From NCBI GenBank assembly GCA_030425905.1, contig JAUHZT010000008.1, positions 1 to 45,290 on the forward strand: a DNA stretch of 45,290 bases, given 5' to 3'. The DNA comes from Gammaproteobacteria bacterium. Lineage in GTDB: Bacteria > Pseudomonadota > Gammaproteobacteria > Steroidobacterales > Woeseiaceae. This document shows, one piece after another, positions 42,083 through 45,290 of this stretch (the first letter of the stretch is position 1; every line of letters begins with the position of its first letter). The position numbers and the translations under genes were made by a program. Under the pieces are notes generated by a model. That model was not told the origin of the DNA. It ran no database searches and saw only the letters and a program-made list of their open reading frames with translations.

Positions 42083-43678
42083 ATGTCGAATTACCTGAAT
42101 GATATAAACCACGCAGCCGGCGTTGTCGCCAGTCACGGTAACGCCTGGCATTCCATTGACCCCGAGTACGTCGCACGAATGAAAGCGCAGAATCGCTTTC
42201 AGACCGGACTCGATATCGCCCGCTACACGGCGAAAATCATGCGCGACGACATGGCGCGTTACGATGCGGATCCGTCTTTGTATACCCAGTCGCTCGGCTG
42301 CTGGCACGGTTTTATCGGCCAGCAGAAAATGATCGCGATCAAGAAACACTTCAACAGCATGGATCGGCGTTACCTGTATTTGTCCGGCTGGATGGTCGCC
42401 GCTCTTCGGTCTGAATTCGGACCACTGCCAGACCAGTCCATGCATGAGAAAACCTCAGTTCCTGCATTGATCGAAGAGCTTTACACCTTCCTGCGTCAGG
42501 CCGATGCCCGTGAACTGGGTGGCCTGTTCCGCGACCTGGATGCTGCACGCGCTGATGGAGACGCACTGCGGGAACAGGCTGCCAAGAACAGCATCGACAA
42601 TTTCCAAACGCATATCGTGCCGATCATCGCCGATATCGATGCCGGCTTTGGCAATGAGGAAGCCACTTACCTGCTGGCAAAGAAGATGATCGAAGCCGGC
42701 GCGTGCTGCATCCAGATCGAGAACCAGGTATCTGATGAGAAACAATGTGGCCACCAGGATGGCAAGGTAACGGTGCCGCACGACGACTTTCTGGCGAAAA
42801 TTAGAGCGGTTCGCTATGCCTTCATGGAGCTGGGAGTAGACGACGGCGTCATCGTCGCACGAACCGACTCCCTCGGTGCCGGCCTGACCAAGCAAATTGC
42901 CGTAACAAAAGAACCGGGTGATCTCGGCGATTTGTATAACTCGTTTCTGGATGTCGAAGACGTATCGCCAGAAGACCTGAACAATGGAGACGTTGTACTT
43001 AATCGTGCCGGAAAGCTCGTGAGGCCCAAGCGCCTGCCAAGCAACCTTTTTCAGTTTCGTAGTGGTACGGGCGAGGATCGCTGTGTCCTTGACTGCATTA
43101 CGTCCCTGCAAAACGGTGCCGACCTGCTCTGGATAGAAACCGAGAAACCGCACATCGGCCAGATCGGTGGCATGGTAAAGCGAATCCGTGAACGTATCCC
43201 GAATGCCAAGCTGGTTTACAACAACAGCCCGTCATTCAACTGGACGCTGAATTTCCGCCAGCAGGTGTTCGACGACTGGAAGGCTGAAGGCAAGGATGTC
43301 TCTGCTTACCATCGGGATCAGCTGATGAGCGCCGACTATGATGACAGCGAACTATCGGCCGCGGCTGACGAGCGTATTCGTACCTTCCAGGCTGATGCCG
43401 CAAGGCATGCCGGTGTATTCCATCACCTGATTACATTGCCCACATACCACACCGCGGCACTCTCAACCGACGAACTCGCCAGGGAGTATTTCGGCGACAG
43501 TGGCATGCTCGGCTATGTACTCGGTGTCCAGCGCAAGGAAATCCGCCGTGGTATTGCCTGCGTTAAACATCAGAACATGTCTGGATCGGACATTGGCGAT
43601 GATCACAAAGAGTACTTTTCGGGTTCTGCGGCACTTAAGGCCTCCGGCGAAGGTAACACCATGAATCAGTTTTCCTGA
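42083..43678 (+). CDS. aceA: Isocitrate lyase (Pseudomonas-type, 531 residues)
   Basis: The enzyme splits isocitrate to glyoxylate and succinate in the glyoxylate shunt, which is needed for growth on acetate or fatty acids. The catalytic motif is KQCGH with C222, preceded by DIDAGFGNEEATYLLAK; IARTDS-type metal/substrate residues (VIVARTDSLGAG) and YNNSPSFNW follow. The 531-residue length and sequence style match the long Pseudomonas aeruginosa type and not the 430-residue E. coli type. AAGGAG lies 8 bases before the ATG. No malate synthase or regulator is adjacent. A strong terminator follows. Confidence 0.95.
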   Translation: MSNYLNDINHAAGVVASHGNAWHSIDPEYVARMKAQNRFQTGLDIARYTAKIMRDDMARYDADPSLYTQSLGCWHGFIGQQKMIAIKKHFNSMDRRYLYLSGWMVAALRSEFGPLPDQSMHEKTSVPALIEELYTFLRQADARELGGLFRDLDAARADGDALREQAAKNSIDNFQTHIVPIIADIDAGFGNEEATYLLAKKMIEAGACCIQIENQVSDEKQCGHQDGKVTVPHDDFLAKIRAVRYAFMELGVDDGVIVARTDSLGAGLTKQIAVTKEPGDLGDLYNSFLDVEDVSPEDLNNGDVVLNRAGKLVRPKRLPSNLFQFRSGTGEDRCVLDCITSLQNGADLLWIETEKPHIGQIGGMVKRIRERIPNAKLVYNNSPSFNWTLNFRQQVFDDWKAEGKDVSAYHRDQLMSADYDDSELSAAADERIRTFQADAARHAGVFHHLITLPTYHTAALSTDELAREYFGDSGMLGYVLGVQRKEIRRGIACVKHQNMSGSDIGDDHKEYFSGSAALKASGEGNTMNQFS

Positions 43679-43702
43679 TCCGGAGCAGAATTTTGCAAAC
43701 TC

Positions 43703-43732
43703 ATGGGGCGAAGCGATTCGCCCCATTTTTTT
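43703..43732 (+). terminator. Intrinsic terminator of aceA
   Basis: The perfect 10-bp stem ATGGGGCGAA / TTCGCCCCAT with a GCGA (GNRA) tetraloop runs straight into seven T residues, 24 bases after the aceA stop. Confidence 0.93.
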
Positions 43733-43914
43733 GCAATCTCACACACGCAATTTGGCAACCCGTTTAAATTCCCGGCCGCAGACCCCCATTTTCCATGGGT
43801 TCCACGGATACTTACGGCTTTTTTCGCCCTTTTTTCATGTCATTGATTCCTGTGTGTTTGTAACGTCGGAAGCGTGCAGTGGCAGCCTGGCCGCTGCGTC
43901 AAGAGGAGCTACCG

Positions 43915-44598
43915 ATGAACAAGACAAGCCACCTGGTCACCCTCATGCTGAGCATGATTATTTTGTCCGCCCTGTCCATAACCGACGCACAAGCAAACGG
44001 GTACTGGCGATGCGCTACAGAGCCCGCACAAAACTTCTGGGAGGAGCAAATTAACCAGAAGTCCTTTACCGGAAAAGGAACGCTGTGCATTACACCTCAT
44101 GGCCTTTGGTCTTCGTTGAAAGTACGCGGTCTAACACGAAACAATGCCTACACTGTCTGGTGGGTATACATTGACAAGCCCGAATCCTGCGTTAACTTCC
44201 CACTGCCCGAAGGCTTCGAACTTGCCGACGGCAGCACAATACCGTTTGCCGAACCCTCGGGCTATGCGGGAGGCTGTGGACTGGCAGATTTCTTTACGCT
44301 GGACCCGAGCGGTGAGTTCGTAAACCCGCTGGTAACCTACGGGAGAATGGATAGCACCGTTGCAGGTCGTCACGGCAAAGTTCGTTTCTATGGAGAATTG
44401 CGATCCTTTACGCCGTCGCCCGGATCGCAGGTCTGGATGTTCATTTTCGGCCACGGCCCCGCAAAGCAGGATGACAAGCGCGAACTGGCGCGGCAACTGC
44501 TAACGCCTGAGGACCCGCTCTCTGGCGCCCCACATCTCGGGATTGAAGGTCGGGGCTTTGGCTACCCGGCCGGCGTTGTCGTATTCGATATCCCCTGA
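43915..44598 (+). CDS. Exported protein of unknown function
   Basis: The ATG at 43915 has AGAGGAG about 7 bases ahead and begins the signal peptide (MNKTSHLVTLMLSMIILSAL, cut near AQA-N). The track start at 43879 would run through the ribosome site. The 227-residue product is probably periplasmic or secreted, with four cysteines in the mature part (WRCATE, TLCITP, ESCVNF, GGCGLAD) that may form disulfides, and Trp/Tyr-rich stretches such as AYTVWWVYIDKPESC. The middle looks like a beta-sandwich. I do not recognise it. It is a single gene between aceA and a transcription regulator. Confidence 0.75.
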   Translation: MNKTSHLVTLMLSMIILSALSITDAQANGYWRCATEPAQNFWEEQINQKSFTGKGTLCITPHGLWSSLKVRGLTRNNAYTVWWVYIDKPESCVNFPLPEGFELADGSTIPFAEPSGYAGGCGLADFFTLDPSGEFVNPLVTYGRMDSTVAGRHGKVRFYGELRSFTPSPGSQVWMFIFGHGPAKQDDKRELARQLLTPEDPLSGAPHLGIEGRGFGYPAGVVVFDIP

Positions 44599-44790
44599 TC
44601 GAATCGAGCAGTTCCTGCAAAGATATGGCGGAAGCCGGTCCGTTTCAGCACAGGGCCGGCATTCCACCAGCATTGCGTCGGCCTGCTATTTGTCGACATG
44701 AGAAGCTTCGACCCCAAAAACACGCTGAAAAAATGCTATAAGTTCCTGTACGCATCGGCATTGGGCGATGTCGTCTTGATGCAGGGAACT

Positions 44791-45290
44791 ATGTCGACAC
44801 CTCCCCCGCAATACAACAAGTATACGTTCGGCGCCTTCACGCTGGACACACGACGTGGCACTCTCGAAAAAAATGGCGAACAGCTCAAGATTCGCGCTCA
44901 ATCATTTCAGGTACCCGCATTTCTGCTAAGCCGTCACGGCATCCTTACCAGCAAGGAAGAGCTGCATGCAGAAATCTGGGGGAAAAAGATTGTTTCAGAC
45001 GACTCACTGACCCATTGCCTGCTCGACATCAGGAAGTGCATCGAGGATGTTAACAAGGACATTATTCGAACCGTCCCGCGCCGTGGCTATATCTTTGAGG
45101 CAGCTTGCGAACAGGAAGCGCTGCCCGCGGACAATGATGAAGCACCAGTCACAACACCTCGCAAGCAACGGAAGACGTGGCTAACAGCAGCTATTGTCAG
45201 CGTTACAGCCGCCTGCATACTGATATACGCCTTTAAAGGTCCAGATCCGGTCATTGTGCCCGGTAATACAATCGCTGTGCTGCCATTTGC
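44791..45290 (+). CDS. CadC/ToxR-like membrane-bound winged-helix regulator, 3' end outside window
   Basis: This gene is absent from the ORF track because it runs off the window end. From the ATG at 44791 an OmpR-type winged helix (about residues 10-105) can be read: YTFGAFTLDTRRGTL, LTSKEELHAEIWGKKIVSDD, SLTHCLLDIRKCI, IIRTVPRRGYIFEA. An acidic linker and one membrane helix (WLTAAIVSVTAACILIYAF, about 132-150) follow, then periplasmic sequence beginning NTIAVLPF, the start of a FlgO/TolB-like domain often followed by TPR repeats. Such proteins bind DNA in the cytoplasm and sense in the periplasm. In-frame ATGs at 44779 and 44698 are alternative starts; GGGA lies close to 44791. Confidence 0.82.
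   Translation, partial: MSTPPPQYNKYTFGAFTLDTRRGTLEKNGEQLKIRAQSFQVPAFLLSRHGILTSKEELHAEIWGKKIVSDDSLTHCLLDIRKCIEDVNKDIIRTVPRRGYIFEAACEQEALPADNDEAPVTTPRKQRKTWLTAAIVSVTAACILIYAFKGPDPVIVPGNTIAVLPF

Noticed and set aside
43880-43895. Sigma-54 promoter TGGCAGCCTGGCCGCT before the 43915 gene
   Set aside because: The GG/GC spacing is right, but the -12 element is CCGC instead of TTGC, and the site is only about 20 bases before the start codon.
1-45290. CRISPR arrays, tRNA or rRNA genes, insertion sequences, prophage
   Set aside because: No regularly spaced repeats, cloverleaf with GTTCRA loop, transposase or phage gene was found on either strand.

Overview
The window is a typical stretch of a Gammaproteobacterium with moderately high GC. 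It carries a glrK-qseG-glrR cluster, a Pseudomonas-type 531-residue isocitrate lyase, Bfr and Bfd iron-storage proteins, two TonB-dependent receptors and five PEP-CTERM proteins. The PEP-CTERM response regulator PrsR is also present, so the host should have an exosortase/exopolysaccharide system elsewhere. A marine Chromatiales/Woeseia-like lineage would fit, but that placement is inference. I see no tRNA, rRNA, CRISPR array, transposase or phage gene.

Layout. 1-3986: end of the sensor kinase GlrK, lipoprotein QseG and regulator GlrR, tail-to-tail with PrsR. 4117-5360: an RhlG-like short-chain reductase and bfd, the latter with a Fur box over its promoter. 5387-7642: three PEP-CTERM genes around a divergent region with two back-to-back sigma-54 promoters. 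7724-17370: a redox and transport island made of a CRTAC1/ASPIC protein, a di-heme MauG-type peroxidase, a tightly coupled operon (radical SAM, O-methyltransferase, YdjY-domain protein, TonB receptor) and a VTT membrane protein. 17374-22246: a GspC-like protein, a 1052-residue secreted PKD/toroid/FN3 protein and a fourth PEP-CTERM gene with its own sigma-54 promoter. 22686-25528: an NtrB/NtrC-like two-component pair whose regulator has a broken GAFTGA loop.

25654-36125: a sigma-54 promoter, a structured leader and nine nearly continuous genes. These encode membrane proteins, a periplasmic alpha/alpha-toroid protein, a MoxR AAA+ ATPase, a DUF58 protein, a BatA-like protein and a GATase-like/VWA protein. 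36113-38823: a BtuB-like receptor and bacterioferritin. 38900-39627: a fifth PEP-CTERM gene with a fourth PEP-CTERM-linked sigma-54 promoter. 39809-45290: a GT4 glycosyltransferase, a membrane protein, aceA preceded by three 14-bp-spaced repeats, a secreted unknown and the start of a CadC-like membrane-bound regulator.

How it fits together. The strongest theme is sigma-54 control. Three AAA+ activators are encoded here (GlrR, PrsR and the GAYTDS variant), and five good -24/-12 elements lie in front of four PEP-CTERM transcription units and the MoxR/toroid operon. The simplest reading is that PrsR with RpoN drives the PEP-CTERM genes, while the activator of the MoxR/toroid operon is unresolved. 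The two least-described systems are that MoxR/VWA/toroid operon and the radical SAM/methyltransferase/YdjY/TonB-receptor operon.
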